From contig JAREAF010000024.1 of the NCBI GenBank assembly GCA_029240475.1, positions 1-14,398 on the forward strand: 14,398 bases of DNA, read 5' to 3'. The DNA comes from Rhodospirillales bacterium (GTDB lineage Bacteria > Pseudomonadota > Alphaproteobacteria > JAREAF01). The notes under the pieces were generated by a model. That model was not told the origin of the DNA and made no database searches. It saw only the letters and a program-made list of their open reading frames with translations. Shown one piece after another: positions 1 through 7,290 of the stretch. The number at the start of each line of letters is the position of its first letter. Within the stretch, counting starts at the first letter, position 1. Both the position numbers and the translations under genes were made by a program.

Positions 1-1
1 C

Positions 2-1297
2 GGTCAGGATCGCGAGCCCTTCACGCTCGCGTGGAAAGAGGCGGCCGTTGCGGGCCGGCCGGGTGACCTGATGACCGGCGTGATTTCGGGCGGCAGGCTT
101 GCCCTCCCCCGCCTGGGCTGGCAAGCGGAGGGGCTGACGGCACGCCTGCAAGCGGATGAATCCAAGCCCGACCCGCCGGTCCTCGAGCTCGAGGTCGCGC
201 GCCTCTCGGAGATGGCCAAGGAGCCAAGGCTCGCCGCGCTCGCGGTGCAGGGCACGGTCTACCCGACCGACGCCGCCGTTCGGTTTGATCTGCGCGGACG
301 CGCCGCCAACGGCCAGGCACAGCTGCGAGCCAAGGGCAGTCATGACCTGACCCGCGGCCGCGGCTCTGCCACCCTCACCATCGAGCCCCTGCGCTTCACC
401 CCGGGCGGGCTCCAGCCGGCCGCACTCGTCCCGGCCCTCGGGGATGTTTTGCGGGACGCCAGCGGAACACTCTCCGGCGCCGGGAAGATCGGCTGGTCGG
501 ACAAGGGTTTGATGAGCGATCTCGAATTCACGCTCGAACGGATGGGGTTCCTCGGCCCGGCCGGTCCGGTGCTGGGCCTCAATGGCAAAGTGCGGCTGAA
601 CGGGCTCGCCCCGCTCTCCACGCCTCCGGGCCAAAGGATCACCATCGACGCCGTTCAGGCGGCCGTGCCGGTCGAAGACGTTGCGCTTCAGTTCGGCCTG
701 CGCGAGGGCCGCTTTCTGGACGTCGAGCAGGCCGAGCTGCTGCTGGCCGGCGGACGAGTCTCGGTCACGCCCGCCACTTTGGACGCCGAAGCGGAGCGCA
801 ACGAGCTCACGCTGCAAGTCGCCGAGGTGCAGCTCCCGACCCTCTTCGACCTGATCGGGCTCGACGGGCTGACCGGAACCGGGCGTCTGTCGGGCGAAGT
901 GCCGGTCGCATGGGAGCGCAACGACCTCGCGATCGAGGGAGGCGAGCTGGAGAGCCAGGAGCCGGGCGCACTCCGCTACGACCCGGCCGAGCCGCCGTCA
1001 GCCCTGCAAGGCGGCGGGGAGTCGGTCGGCTTGGCCCTCGCAGCGCTCAAGAACTTCCACTATGATCGCCTCACCTTGAAGCTCGACCGCGAGATCGGGG
1101 GCGAAACCCTGGTGGGGCTGCATATCGCAGGCAAGAACCCGGATTTCTACGGAGGCTACCCGGTCGAGTTCAACCTCAACCTCAGCGGCAAACTGGACCA
1201 GATCCTGATCCAGGGCCTGGCCGGCTACCGCCTCCCCGAAACGATCCAGGACCAGCTGGAGCAGTCCACCGGCGGCTCGAATTCGAGCGCACCATGA
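2..1297 (+). CDS. ydbH: YdbH family AsmA-like intermembrane lipid transport protein (3' part)
   Basis: This is the C-terminal 431 residues of a longer protein. The frame is open to the left edge, so the ATG at 71 is internal and the true start lies outside the window. E. coli YdbH is about 880 aa, so roughly half is visible. YdbH is one of the AsmA-like proteins (with TamB and YhdP) that span the periplasm and carry phospholipids to the outer membrane. The visible part is rich in short alternating hydrophobic beta segments. It ends in the family's C-terminal domain, which databases label 'dicarboxylate transport': a GALRYDP stretch, then LKNFHYDRLTLKL, HIAGKNPDFYGGYPVEFNLNLSG, and a polar tail. 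Identification rests mainly on this tail and on the next two genes, ynbE and ydbL, which form the known conserved operon. Its TGA overlaps the ynbE start as ATGA. The 'dicarboxylate' name is historical and should not be read as function. Confidence 0.9.
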   Translation, partial: GQDREPFTLAWKEAAVAGRPGDLMTGVISGGRLALPRLGWQAEGLTARLQADESKPDPPVLELEVARLSEMAKEPRLAALAVQGTVYPTDAAVRFDLRGRAANGQAQLRAKGSHDLTRGRGSATLTIEPLRFTPGGLQPAALVPALGDVLRDASGTLSGAGKIGWSDKGLMSDLEFTLERMGFLGPAGPVLGLNGKVRLNGLAPLSTPPGQRITIDAVQAAVPVEDVALQFGLREGRFLDVEQAELLLAGGRVSVTPATLDAEAERNELTLQVAEVQLPTLFDLIGLDGLTGTGRLSGEVPVAWERNDLAIEGGELESQEPGALRYDPAEPPSALQGGGESVGLALAALKNFHYDRLTLKLDREIGGETLVGLHIAGKNPDFYGGYPVEFNLNLSGKLDQILIQGLAGYRLPETIQDQLEQSTGGSNSSAP

Positions 1298-1497
1298 GAG
1301 AATCGATGCCAGTCACATCGCGTACGATCGCCTTCCTGGCCGCAGTCCTCCTCGCCGCTTGCCAGCCCACCGTCAAGGTGGAGGCGCCGGACAAGCCGAT
1401 CGTCATCAACCTCAATGTCAAGATCGAACAGGAAGTGCGTATCAAGGTGGAGAAAGAGGCCGAGCAGCTGCTGGAGCAGCGCGAAGACATCTTCTGA
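1294..1497 (+). CDS. ynbE: YnbE family outer-membrane lipoprotein, partner of YdbH
   Basis: A 67-residue lipoprotein. In E. coli YnbE is anchored in the outer membrane and docks on the C-terminal end of YdbH by beta-strand pairing, completing the lipid bridge. A hydrophobic signal (residues 11-22) ends in the lipobox LAAC with Cys23; the +2 residue is Gln, not Asp, consistent with outer-membrane sorting. The mature part VEAPDKPIVINLNVKIEQEV, followed by a charged helix ending LLEQREDIF, matches the family signature closely from memory. The start at 1294 overlaps the ydbH stop as ATGA. A second in-frame ATG at 1306 has GAGAG five bases upstream and would give a more usual 18-residue signal, so either start is possible. 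ydbL follows after 37 bases. Confidence 0.93.
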   Translation: MRESMPVTSRTIAFLAAVLLAACQPTVKVEAPDKPIVINLNVKIEQEVRIKVEKEAEQLLEQREDIF

Positions 1498-1534
1498 CCG
1501 GCTGATGCGTTCTTCAGGAGACCGAGAGTTCAAC

Positions 1535-1870
1535 ATGCGTAGAGTTTCATCCTTCCTGGCCATGCTCGCGGCGCTGATCCTGACGGCGGGCGTCGCGCTG
1601 GCCGGACCCCTGGACGGCCCCAAGCGGGAGGGGCTGATCGGCGAGCGGCCGGACGGCTATGTCGGCTTCGTGGTCGACGAAATCCCGGCCGACGTAAAGA
1701 AGCTGGTCGATCGCACCAACAAGGAGCGCCGCGCCGAGTACGAGAAGGTCGCCAAGCAGACCGGCACAACGCTGGAAGCCGTCGAGGCCATTTTCGGCGA
1801 GAAGCTGATCGGCCGGCAGGCGCCCGGCACCTATGTGATGACGTCCGGCGGCAAGTGGGTCCAGAAGTGA
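1535..1870 (+). CDS. ydbL: YdbL family periplasmic protein (DUF1318)
   Basis: A 111-residue secreted protein. The signal peptide MRRVSSFL...GVALA has a signal peptidase I site after Ala23 (ALA|GP). The mature 88 residues contain an amphipathic charged helix (VKKLVDRTNKERRAEYEKVAKQ), then TLEAVEAIFGEKLI and a C-terminal GTYVMTSGGKWVQK, the pattern of the DUF1318/YdbL family. YdbL is the third member of the ydbH-ynbE-ydbL operon and is thought to support YdbH-YnbE assembly in the periplasm; its molecular role is less settled than theirs. The ATG at 1535 was chosen because it gives a complete signal peptide; AGGAG lies at 1516-1520, rather far upstream, with GAGAG closer. The open frame extends further upstream to 1415, but that part is out-of-frame ynbE. 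The TGA overlaps the probable GTG start of the next gene as GTGA. Confidence 0.9.
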   Translation: MRRVSSFLAMLAALILTAGVALAGPLDGPKREGLIGERPDGYVGFVVDEIPADVKKLVDRTNKERRAEYEKVAKQTGTTLEAVEAIFGEKLIGRQAPGTYVMTSGGKWVQK

Positions 1871-2799
1871 CGGGAACGCGTCCGCGCGCCATCCCGGACA
1901 GCGTCGACGACACAATCCAACTCCTGGCCGACGGCCGCTACATCGCCGATCGGAGCCTTGCCACCACCCTGTTCCTCTCGCTGCGCCTGAAGCGCCCGGT
2001 TTTCCTCGAAGGCGAGGCGGGCGTCGGCAAGACCGAGATCGCCAAGGTGCTGGCCGCAACGCTCGGGCGCGAGCTCCTGCGGCTGCAATGCTATGAGGGG
2101 CTGGACGTCGCCTCGGCGGTTTATGAGTGGAACTACCAGCGCCAGATGATCGAGATCCGGCTCGCCGAATCGCTGGGCGACCGCGCGCGCGACAGCCTCT
2201 CGGAGGACATCTTCAGCGAACGGTTCCTGATCGAGCGCCCGCTGCTGAAGGCGCTGGAGCCGCGGCCCGAAGGCCCGCCGGTTCTGCTGATCGACGAGAT
2301 CGACCGCACGGACGAACCGTTCGAGGCCTATCTTCTAGAAGTGCTCTCAGACTTCCAGATCACCGTGCCCGAGCTGGGCACGATCCGCGCGGCCGAGCCG
2401 CCGATCGTGGTGATCACCTCCAATCGCACGCGCGAGATCCACGACGCGGTGAAGCGCCGCTGCTTCTACCACTGGGTCGACTTCCCCGACGCGAAGCGCG
2501 AGCTCGAGATCCTGCGGCGCAAGGCGCCGAAGGCGGCCGAGGGGCTGTCGCGCGAGGTGGTGGAGTTCGTCCAGCGCCTGCGCAAGGTCGACCTGTTCAA
2601 GCTGCCCGGCGTCGCCGAGACCATCGACTGGGCCGAAGCGCTGGCGCAGCTCGATGTGGTGGCGCTCGATCCGAAATCGGTCGACAGCACGCTGGGCGTC
2701 CTGCTGAAATATCAGGACGACATCGCCAATATCCGCGGCAGCGAGGCCGCCCACATCCTGGAGCAGGTCAAGGCCGAGCTCGCCGCAACGCGCGGCTGA
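1867..2799 (+). CDS. coxD: MoxR-type AAA+ ATPase, CoxD-like
   Basis: A 310-residue cytoplasmic AAA+ ATPase. CoxD partners with a VWA protein (CoxE) and works on the active site of CO-dehydrogenase-like molybdenum hydroxylases, where it is implicated in cofactor sulfuration and maturation. Visible motifs: Walker A GEAGVGKT at residues 49-56, Walker B VLLIDEIDR at 139-147, a sensor-1-like VVITSNRTRE at 181-190 and Arg residues in KRRCF near 196-200. YEGLDVASAVYEWNYQRQM is characteristic of the CoxD branch. I prefer GTG 1867, whose GTGA overlaps the ydbL stop; GTG 1855 would add four residues and a longer overlap. The Shine-Dalgarno is weak, so translational coupling to ydbL is likely. coxE starts one base after the stop. 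The assignment to the CoxD branch is strong; the exact client enzyme is unknown. Confidence 0.92.
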   Translation: MTGTRPRAIPDSVDDTIQLLADGRYIADRSLATTLFLSLRLKRPVFLEGEAGVGKTEIAKVLAATLGRELLRLQCYEGLDVASAVYEWNYQRQMIEIRLAESLGDRARDSLSEDIFSERFLIERPLLKALEPRPEGPPVLLIDEIDRTDEPFEAYLLEVLSDFQITVPELGTIRAAEPPIVVITSNRTREIHDAVKRRCFYHWVDFPDAKRELEILRRKAPKAAEGLSREVVEFVQRLRKVDLFKLPGVAETIDWAEALAQLDVVALDPKSVDSTLGVLLKYQDDIANIRGSEAAHILEQVKAELAATRG

Positions 2800-2800
2800 G

Positions 2801-4009
2801 ATGAACGCAAGCGACGGCCGTCTGATCGAGAATCTCGTCTTTTTCGGGCGCACCTTGCGCGCCGCGGGCCTGCCGGTCGGGCCGGGCAAGCTCATCGATG
2901 CCGTAGAGGCTCTGCGAACCGTCGGCCTCTCTCGCCGCGACGATTTCTATTGGGCGCTGCATGCCGTCCTGGTCAGCCGCCGCGACCAGCGCCCCCTCTT
3001 CGACCAGGCCTTCCACCTGTTCTGGCGCAACCCGCAGCTGCTCGAGCGGATGATGGGATTGATGCTGCCGAGCTTTCGCGGGCCCGAGGACCAGCAGCGG
3101 GAGGAGATGGCGCGCCGCCTCGCCGAAGCTATGGCCGGCGAGCGCTCGTCCGAAGAACCGGCCGTGGAGGAGACGGAGATCGACGCCGCGCTCACCTGGT
3201 CGGACCGGGAAGTGCTCCGGCAAATGGATTTCGAGAAGATGTCCGCCGCCGAGGAGGCCGCGGCCAAGCGCGCCATCGCGGCGCTGCATCTGGCGATCCG
3301 GCCGGCGGCGACCCGGCGCTACCGTTCCAATGCGGCCGGCTCGCGCATCGACCCTCGCGGCAGCCTGCGCGCCTCCTTGCGGCAGGGCAGCGGCGCCATC
3401 CCCTTGCGTTTCCGCGAGCGGAGGGTGCGCCGGCCGCCGGTCGTGGTGCTGTGCGACATCTCCGGCTCGATGGGGCGCTATTCGCGCATGCTCCTGCATT
3501 TCATCCATCGCGCCGCCGCCGGGCATGACCGCTTCCAAGCGTTCCTCTTCGGCACGCGCCTGACCAACGCCACGCGGCCCTTGCGCAACCGCGATGTCGA
3601 CGAGGCCCTGGCGGAGCTGACGGGGGCGGTCGCGGACTGGTCCGGCGGCACCCGGATCGGCGCGTGCCTCGCCGAGTTCAACCGGCTCTGGTCGCGGCGC
3701 GTCCTGGGACAGGGCGCGATCGTGCTCTTGATCACGGACGGGATCGATCGCGAGGGCGGCGAAGGCTTGGCCGCCGAAATGGCGCGCCTGCACCGCTCCT
3801 GCCGTCGCCTGATCTGGCTGAACCCGCTGCTGCGGTGGCAATTCTACGAGCCGAAGGCGATGGGCGCCCGCGCCATTCTGCCCTATGTCGACGAGTTCCG
3901 GCCGGTGCACAATCTGGAGAGTCTGGCCGACCTGGCCGACGCCTTGAGCAAGCCCGCGGCCTCGCCGGCCGCACGGCCGCAGGTGCGGCCCCGGCTCGAT
4001 GCCGCATGA
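2801..4009 (+). CDS. coxE: VWA-domain protein, CoxE-like
   Basis: A 402-residue cytoplasmic protein with a C-terminal von Willebrand factor A domain, the usual partner of MoxR ATPases. The MIDAS metal site is visible: DISGSMGRYSR with Asp219, Ser221 and Ser223; a Thr in SGGTRIG near residue 284; and ITDGIDR with Asp313. The N-terminal half is helical, with a charged linker (residues 95-130) that probably joins it to the VWA fold. RRYRSNAAGSRIDPRGSLRASLRQG before the VWA domain is typical of the CoxE family (PF05762). In CO dehydrogenase systems CoxD and CoxE act as a complex on the apo-enzyme. The start at 2801 lies one base after the coxD stop, so coupled translation is expected. The C-terminal tail (about residue 384 on) is Ala/Pro/Arg-rich and probably disordered. 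Confidence 0.92.
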   Translation: MNASDGRLIENLVFFGRTLRAAGLPVGPGKLIDAVEALRTVGLSRRDDFYWALHAVLVSRRDQRPLFDQAFHLFWRNPQLLERMMGLMLPSFRGPEDQQREEMARRLAEAMAGERSSEEPAVEETEIDAALTWSDREVLRQMDFEKMSAAEEAAAKRAIAALHLAIRPAATRRYRSNAAGSRIDPRGSLRASLRQGSGAIPLRFRERRVRRPPVVVLCDISGSMGRYSRMLLHFIHRAAAGHDRFQAFLFGTRLTNATRPLRNRDVDEALAELTGAVADWSGGTRIGACLAEFNRLWSRRVLGQGAIVLLITDGIDREGGEGLAAEMARLHRSCRRLIWLNPLLRWQFYEPKAMGARAILPYVDEFRPVHNLESLADLADALSKPAASPAARPQVRPRLDAA

Positions 4010-4025
4010 GTGTAGCGGAGGTGCC

Positions 4026-4343
4026 ATGAACGACGATGACATCCTCGAACAGGCCGCCCGCTGGCGCAGCGAAGGCAAGGGCGTGGCGCTGGCCACGGTG
4101 GTGTCGACCTGGGGCTCCTCGCCGCGACCGGCCGGCAGCCATCTTGCCGTCGATCAGGACGGGGCGATGATCGGCTCCGTTTCCGGCGGCTGCATCGAGG
4201 GCGCCGTGGTGCTGGAGGCGCAGGAGGCGATCAAGAGCGGCAACCCGCGCCTTCTCGAATTCGGCGTCAGCGACGAAGATGCCTGGGCGGTGGGGCTCGC
4301 CTGCGGCGGCCGCGTCCAGGTCTATGTCGAGCCGATCGAATGA
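4026..4343 (+). CDS. XdhC N-terminal-type protein (XdhC/CoxI domain only)
   Basis: A 105-residue protein consisting only of the XdhC_CoxI domain (PF02625). XdhC proteins bind molybdenum cofactor, promote its sulfuration and deliver it to xanthine-dehydrogenase-family enzymes. Family motifs are clear: VVSTWGSSPRPAGSHLAV (residues about 25-42), GSVSGGCIEGAVV (about 50-62) and GLACGGRVQVYVEP near the C terminus. Both conserved Cys residues (SGGCIEG and LACGG) are present. Full-length XdhC proteins are about 280-340 aa and carry a Rossmann domain as well; here that half is encoded by the next gene, overlapping as ATGA at 4340. The start at 4026 has GGAGG at 4017-4021; the in-frame ATG at 3999, inside coxE, is less likely. 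The small separate subunit is a recognised arrangement in cox-like clusters. Confidence 0.9.
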   Translation: MNDDDILEQAARWRSEGKGVALATVVSTWGSSPRPAGSHLAVDQDGAMIGSVSGGCIEGAVVLEAQEAIKSGNPRLLEFGVSDEDAWAVGLACGGRVQVYVEPIE

Positions 4344-5065
4344 AAGGCGCGCTTCTCGACCGCCTGCTCGCCGAGCGCGCCGCAAAGCGGCCGGCCGCGC
4401 TCGTCACCAGCTTGAACGGCGGAGGCCAGAGCCTCGTCACCGCCGAGGAGACGCATGGCGACCTCGCCTTGCCGCTGAATGTGGTTGCGGCCGCGCGCAC
4501 TGCGCTTCGGTCTGACCGCAGCGGCATCGTCGAGGCCGACCACAGCCGCTTCTTCATCCGCGTCTACAACCCGCCGCTGCGCATCGCGGTGGTCGGCGCG
4601 GTCCATATCGCGCAGGCCCTGGCGCCCATGGCCGCGCTCGCCGGCTATGAGGTGACGGTCATCGATCCGCGCCAGGCCTTCGCAACGGAATCGCGCTTCC
4701 CCGGCGTGCGGCTCGTGACCGAATGGCCGGACGAGGCCCTGGGCGCGCTCCGTCCCGACCGCCGCACGGCCGTGGTCACGCTCACCCACGATCCCAAGCT
4801 CGATGATCCGGCGCTCGAGGTCGCGCTGCGTTCGGACGCTTTCTACATCGGCGCGCTGGGGAGCACGCGCACGCAGGCCAAGCGGCTGCACCGCCTGCAG
4901 GAGCTGGGCTTCAACCAGGAGCAGCTCGGGCGCATCCACGGGCCCATCGGCCTGAAGCTGGGCGGCCGCGCGCCGGCGGAGATCGCCATTGCCATTCTCG
5001 CCGAGGCGACGCAGGTCCTGCATCAGGGCGAAGCCGCCGAGGCGGAGGCGGCAGGCGCGCTATGA
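4340..5065 (+). CDS. XdhC C-terminal-type protein (Rossmann domain)
   Basis: A 241-residue protein carrying the C-terminal XdhC Rossmann domain (PF13478) behind an N-terminal region of about 85 residues. Visible motifs: IAVVGAVHIAQALAPMAALAGYEVTVIDPR (residues about 82-111), LTHDPKLDDPAL, FYIGALGSTRTQAKR, and the family's C-terminal IHGPIGLKLGGRAPAEIAIAILAE. The nucleotide-binding loop reads GAVH rather than the usual GAGH; I recall this variant from CoxF-like proteins but cannot verify it here. With the preceding 105-aa protein it reconstitutes a complete two-part XdhC, probably as a heteromer holding the molybdenum cofactor before insertion. The start overlaps the previous stop as ATGA and no good Shine-Dalgarno is seen. 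Its own TGA overlaps the next start the same way, implying strict co-translation. The last 15 residues are an Ala/Glu-rich tail. Confidence 0.9.
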   Translation: MKGALLDRLLAERAAKRPAALVTSLNGGGQSLVTAEETHGDLALPLNVVAAARTALRSDRSGIVEADHSRFFIRVYNPPLRIAVVGAVHIAQALAPMAALAGYEVTVIDPRQAFATESRFPGVRLVTEWPDEALGALRPDRRTAVVTLTHDPKLDDPALEVALRSDAFYIGALGSTRTQAKRLHRLQELGFNQEQLGRIHGPIGLKLGGRAPAEIAIAILAEATQVLHQGEAAEAEAAGAL

Positions 5066-6681
5066 TCTTCGGCGAGCGGCCGGTAGAGAGGGCGGCGGGC
5101 ACGATCCTGGCCCACAGCGTGCGCGCCGGGAAGCTCATGCTGAAGAAAGGCCGGCGCCTGTCTGAAGCCGACATCGCCGCGCTCGGCGCGGCCGGCATCG
5201 CTTCGGTCATGGTTGCCGAGCTCGAGCCGGGGGATGTGGGCGAGGACGAAGCCGCGCGCCGTCTCGCCGAAGCCATCGCCGGCCCCAACCTCGCAGCGAA
5301 GCCGCCCTTCACCGGGCGCGTCAATCTGCATGCGACCCGGCGTGGCCTGCTGCTGGTCGATCGCAAGCGGCTGGACCGGATCAATGTGGTCAGCGAGACG
5401 CTGACCGTCGCCACGCTCGAGCCCTTCGCGCTCGTCGAGCCGGACGGCATGGCGGCGACGGTGAAGATCATCCCCTTCTCGGTGCGCGACGGCGATCTGG
5501 CGAGCTGCATCGATGCCGCGGCCGGCCCCGAGCCGCTGCTCCGCATCGCGCCCCTCGCGAGCCGTGCGGCGGCCCTGATCCAGACCGTGCTGCCGGGGAC
5601 CAAGGAGAGCATCCTCGATAAGACCACGGCCGCCACGCGGGCGCGGCTGGAAGCCCTCAACTCCGCCCTGATCGCCGACCGCCGCTGCGCGCACCGGATC
5701 CAGGATCTCGCCGCCGCAATCGAGGATGCCAAGGCCGACCGGCCGGACCTCCTGCTGATCTCCGGCGCATCCGCGATCACCGACCGGCGCGACGTGATCC
5801 CCGCGGCCATCGAGCGCGCGGGCGGCAGGGTTGAGCATTTCGGCATGCCGGTCGATCCGGGGAACCTGATCCTGCTGGCGCGGATCGGCGATGTGCCTGT
5901 GCTGGGCCTCCCGGGCTGCGCGCGCTCGCCCAAGCTCAACGGCTTCGATTGGGTGCTGCAGCGCCTGCTCTGCAACGTGGCGGTCGGCCGCGAGGACATC
6001 ATGCGCATGGGCGCGGGCGGGCTGCTCACCGAAATCCCGAGCCGGCCGCAGCCGCGCGAGGGGGCGCCGGAGCCCGCGCCGCCTGGCGCGCCCAAGGTGG
6101 CCGCCATCGTCCTTGCCGCCGGCCGCTCGACGCGGATGGGGAGCAACAAGCTGATGGCCGACCTCGAAGGCGCGCCGCTGCTGCTGCGCGCTGTCGATGC
6201 CACGCTCGCCTCGCGCGCGCGGCCCGTGATCGTGGTCACGGGACACGAGAGCGAGAAGGTGCGGTCGGCGTTGCAAGGGCGCCCGGTCTCGATCGTTCAC
6301 AATCCCGACTACGAGAAGGGTCTCAGCACCTCCTTGCGCAGCGGGATCGCGGCGTTGCCGGCGGATGCCGATGCCGCGCTGGTCTGCCTGGGCGACATGC
6401 CCAAGATCGAGGCGGGGCTGCTGGATCGATTGATGCAGGCCTTCAACCCCGTGGAAGGGCGCGCGATCTGCGTGCCGACTTGGCGGGGCAAGCGCGGAAA
6501 TCCGGTGCTTTGGGGCCGGCAGTTCTTCCCGGAAATGGCGGCACTCACCGGGGATGTGGGAGCCAAGCATCTCATGGCCGAGCATCCCGAGCTGGTCGTC
6601 GAAGTCGCGGCCGGGGACGACGGGGTGCTGGCGGACGTGGACACGCCGGAGGCGCTCGCCGCGCTCGCCTCCTCGCATTAG
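5062..6681 (+). CDS. Molybdopterin-binding / MocA-like cytidylyltransferase fusion
   Basis: A 539-residue fusion of two cofactor enzymes. The N-terminal part (1 to about 325) is a MoeA/MogA-like molybdopterin-binding region; the fold core is LLISGASAITDRRDVIPAAI (231-250), then GGRVEHFGMPVDPGNLILLA and VPVLGLPGCARSPKLNGFDW (278-297). After a Pro/Glu-rich hinge (326-345) comes a nucleotidyltransferase domain: LAAGRSTRMGSNKL (351-364) for nucleotide binding, GDMP (444-447) for metal, GKRGNPVLWG (476-485), GDVGAKHL (497-504) and DVDTPEAL (525-532). These match MocA, which makes molybdopterin cytosine dinucleotide, the cofactor used by bacterial molybdenum hydroxylases. The protein may hold molybdopterin and cytidylylate it, then pass it to the XdhC pair encoded just upstream. 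CTP specificity is inferred from context. The start overlaps the previous stop as ATGA. Confidence 0.9.
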   Translation: MIFGERPVERAAGTILAHSVRAGKLMLKKGRRLSEADIAALGAAGIASVMVAELEPGDVGEDEAARRLAEAIAGPNLAAKPPFTGRVNLHATRRGLLLVDRKRLDRINVVSETLTVATLEPFALVEPDGMAATVKIIPFSVRDGDLASCIDAAAGPEPLLRIAPLASRAAALIQTVLPGTKESILDKTTAATRARLEALNSALIADRRCAHRIQDLAAAIEDAKADRPDLLLISGASAITDRRDVIPAAIERAGGRVEHFGMPVDPGNLILLARIGDVPVLGLPGCARSPKLNGFDWVLQRLLCNVAVGREDIMRMGAGGLLTEIPSRPQPREGAPEPAPPGAPKVAAIVLAAGRSTRMGSNKLMADLEGAPLLLRAVDATLASRARPVIVVTGHESEKVRSALQGRPVSIVHNPDYEKGLSTSLRSGIAALPADADAALVCLGDMPKIEAGLLDRLMQAFNPVEGRAICVPTWRGKRGNPVLWGRQFFPEMAALTGDVGAKHLMAEHPELVVEVAAGDDGVLADVDTPEALAALASSH

Positions 6682-6717
6682 GCGCGAACGCCGCCGGGCC
6701 GCCTGCGTTGAGCGATC

Positions 6718-7290
6718 ATGCGTTCCGTCCTCCTCATCGCTCTGGCTGCGCTGCTCTCCGCCTGCGCGGGCGTCGAGCGGGACCCCGAAGCGGCATCGGT
6801 GGCGTTGCGGCTGCCGAGCTTCACCGCCACGGCGCCCGCAGCCAAAGGATGGATCCTGACGCCGGGCACGGCGACGGCCCAGGCGGCCGTGCGCTCGGTC
6901 GGCGACAATCGGACGCTGGTCGCCTTCGCCAGCGAGGAGGATTTGCGGGAGCTCGTGGGAACAGAAACCGAAGGTGCGCTGGACAAGGCCGTCGCGGAGA
7001 TTCGGACGAGCTATGAAGGCGGCCGCCATCGGCTTCGCAGCTTCGAGCAGGACGATGCGGACGAAGGCTGCCGGGAATATCGCCTGACCGCCGAGGATGC
7101 CGGCGTGCCCGATCGCGCCGGGCGGCTCTATGTCGTCACCGCGCGCGGCAAGGTCTGCGTCGTCCCGGAGCGCAACCTCGTCGCGCGGATCGAATATAGC
7201 GACCGCCGCGTCGAGGACGAGCCTTCCCTGCCCTCCTTCGAGCAGGAAGCGGAAGCGTTCCTGGAGAGCTTGTCCGTGCCGGGGGTTTAG
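6718..7290 (+). CDS. Putative lipoprotein of unknown function
   Basis: A 190-residue protein with a short classical lipoprotein signal: MRSVLLIALAALLSAC, lipobox LSAC with Cys16 and Ala at +2, which favours the outer membrane. I do not recognise the mature domain. It reads as a small alpha/beta fold: ALRLPSFTATAPAAKGWILTP, TLVAFASEEDLRELVGTETEGALDKAVAEIRTSYEGG, a segment CREYRLTAEDAGVPDRAGRLYVVTARGKVCVV with two Cys that could form a disulfide, and an acidic C-terminal helix SFEQEAEAFLESL. The KGWILTPG opening and mature-domain size suggest a periplasm-facing protein that could bind a ligand or partner, but no catalytic motif is evident. It starts 36 bases after the MPT/MocA gene on the same strand and could be the last gene of that operon. 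No strong ribosome-binding site is seen. Third-position GC supports real coding. Confidence 0.8.
   Translation: MRSVLLIALAALLSACAGVERDPEAASVALRLPSFTATAPAAKGWILTPGTATAQAAVRSVGDNRTLVAFASEEDLRELVGTETEGALDKAVAEIRTSYEGGRHRLRSFEQDDADEGCREYRLTAEDAGVPDRAGRLYVVTARGKVCVVPERNLVARIEYSDRRVEDEPSLPSFEQEAEAFLESLSVPGV

Noticed and set aside
3999..4025. Upstream ATG 3999 for the first xdhC gene
   Set aside because: It lies inside coxE without its own ribosome-binding site, whereas GGAGG at 4017-4021 serves ATG 4026, where family homology begins.
2768..4096. 442-codon open frame on the minus strand
   Set aside because: It lies opposite coxE, which has a clear VWA MIDAS motif; the antisense translation is low-complexity and matches no family.
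5023..7029. 668-codon open frame on the minus strand
   Set aside because: It is antisense to the MPT/MocA fusion and the lipoprotein, and its translation is Arg/Gly/Asp/His-rich with no motif. Long shadow frames are expected opposite GC-rich genes.
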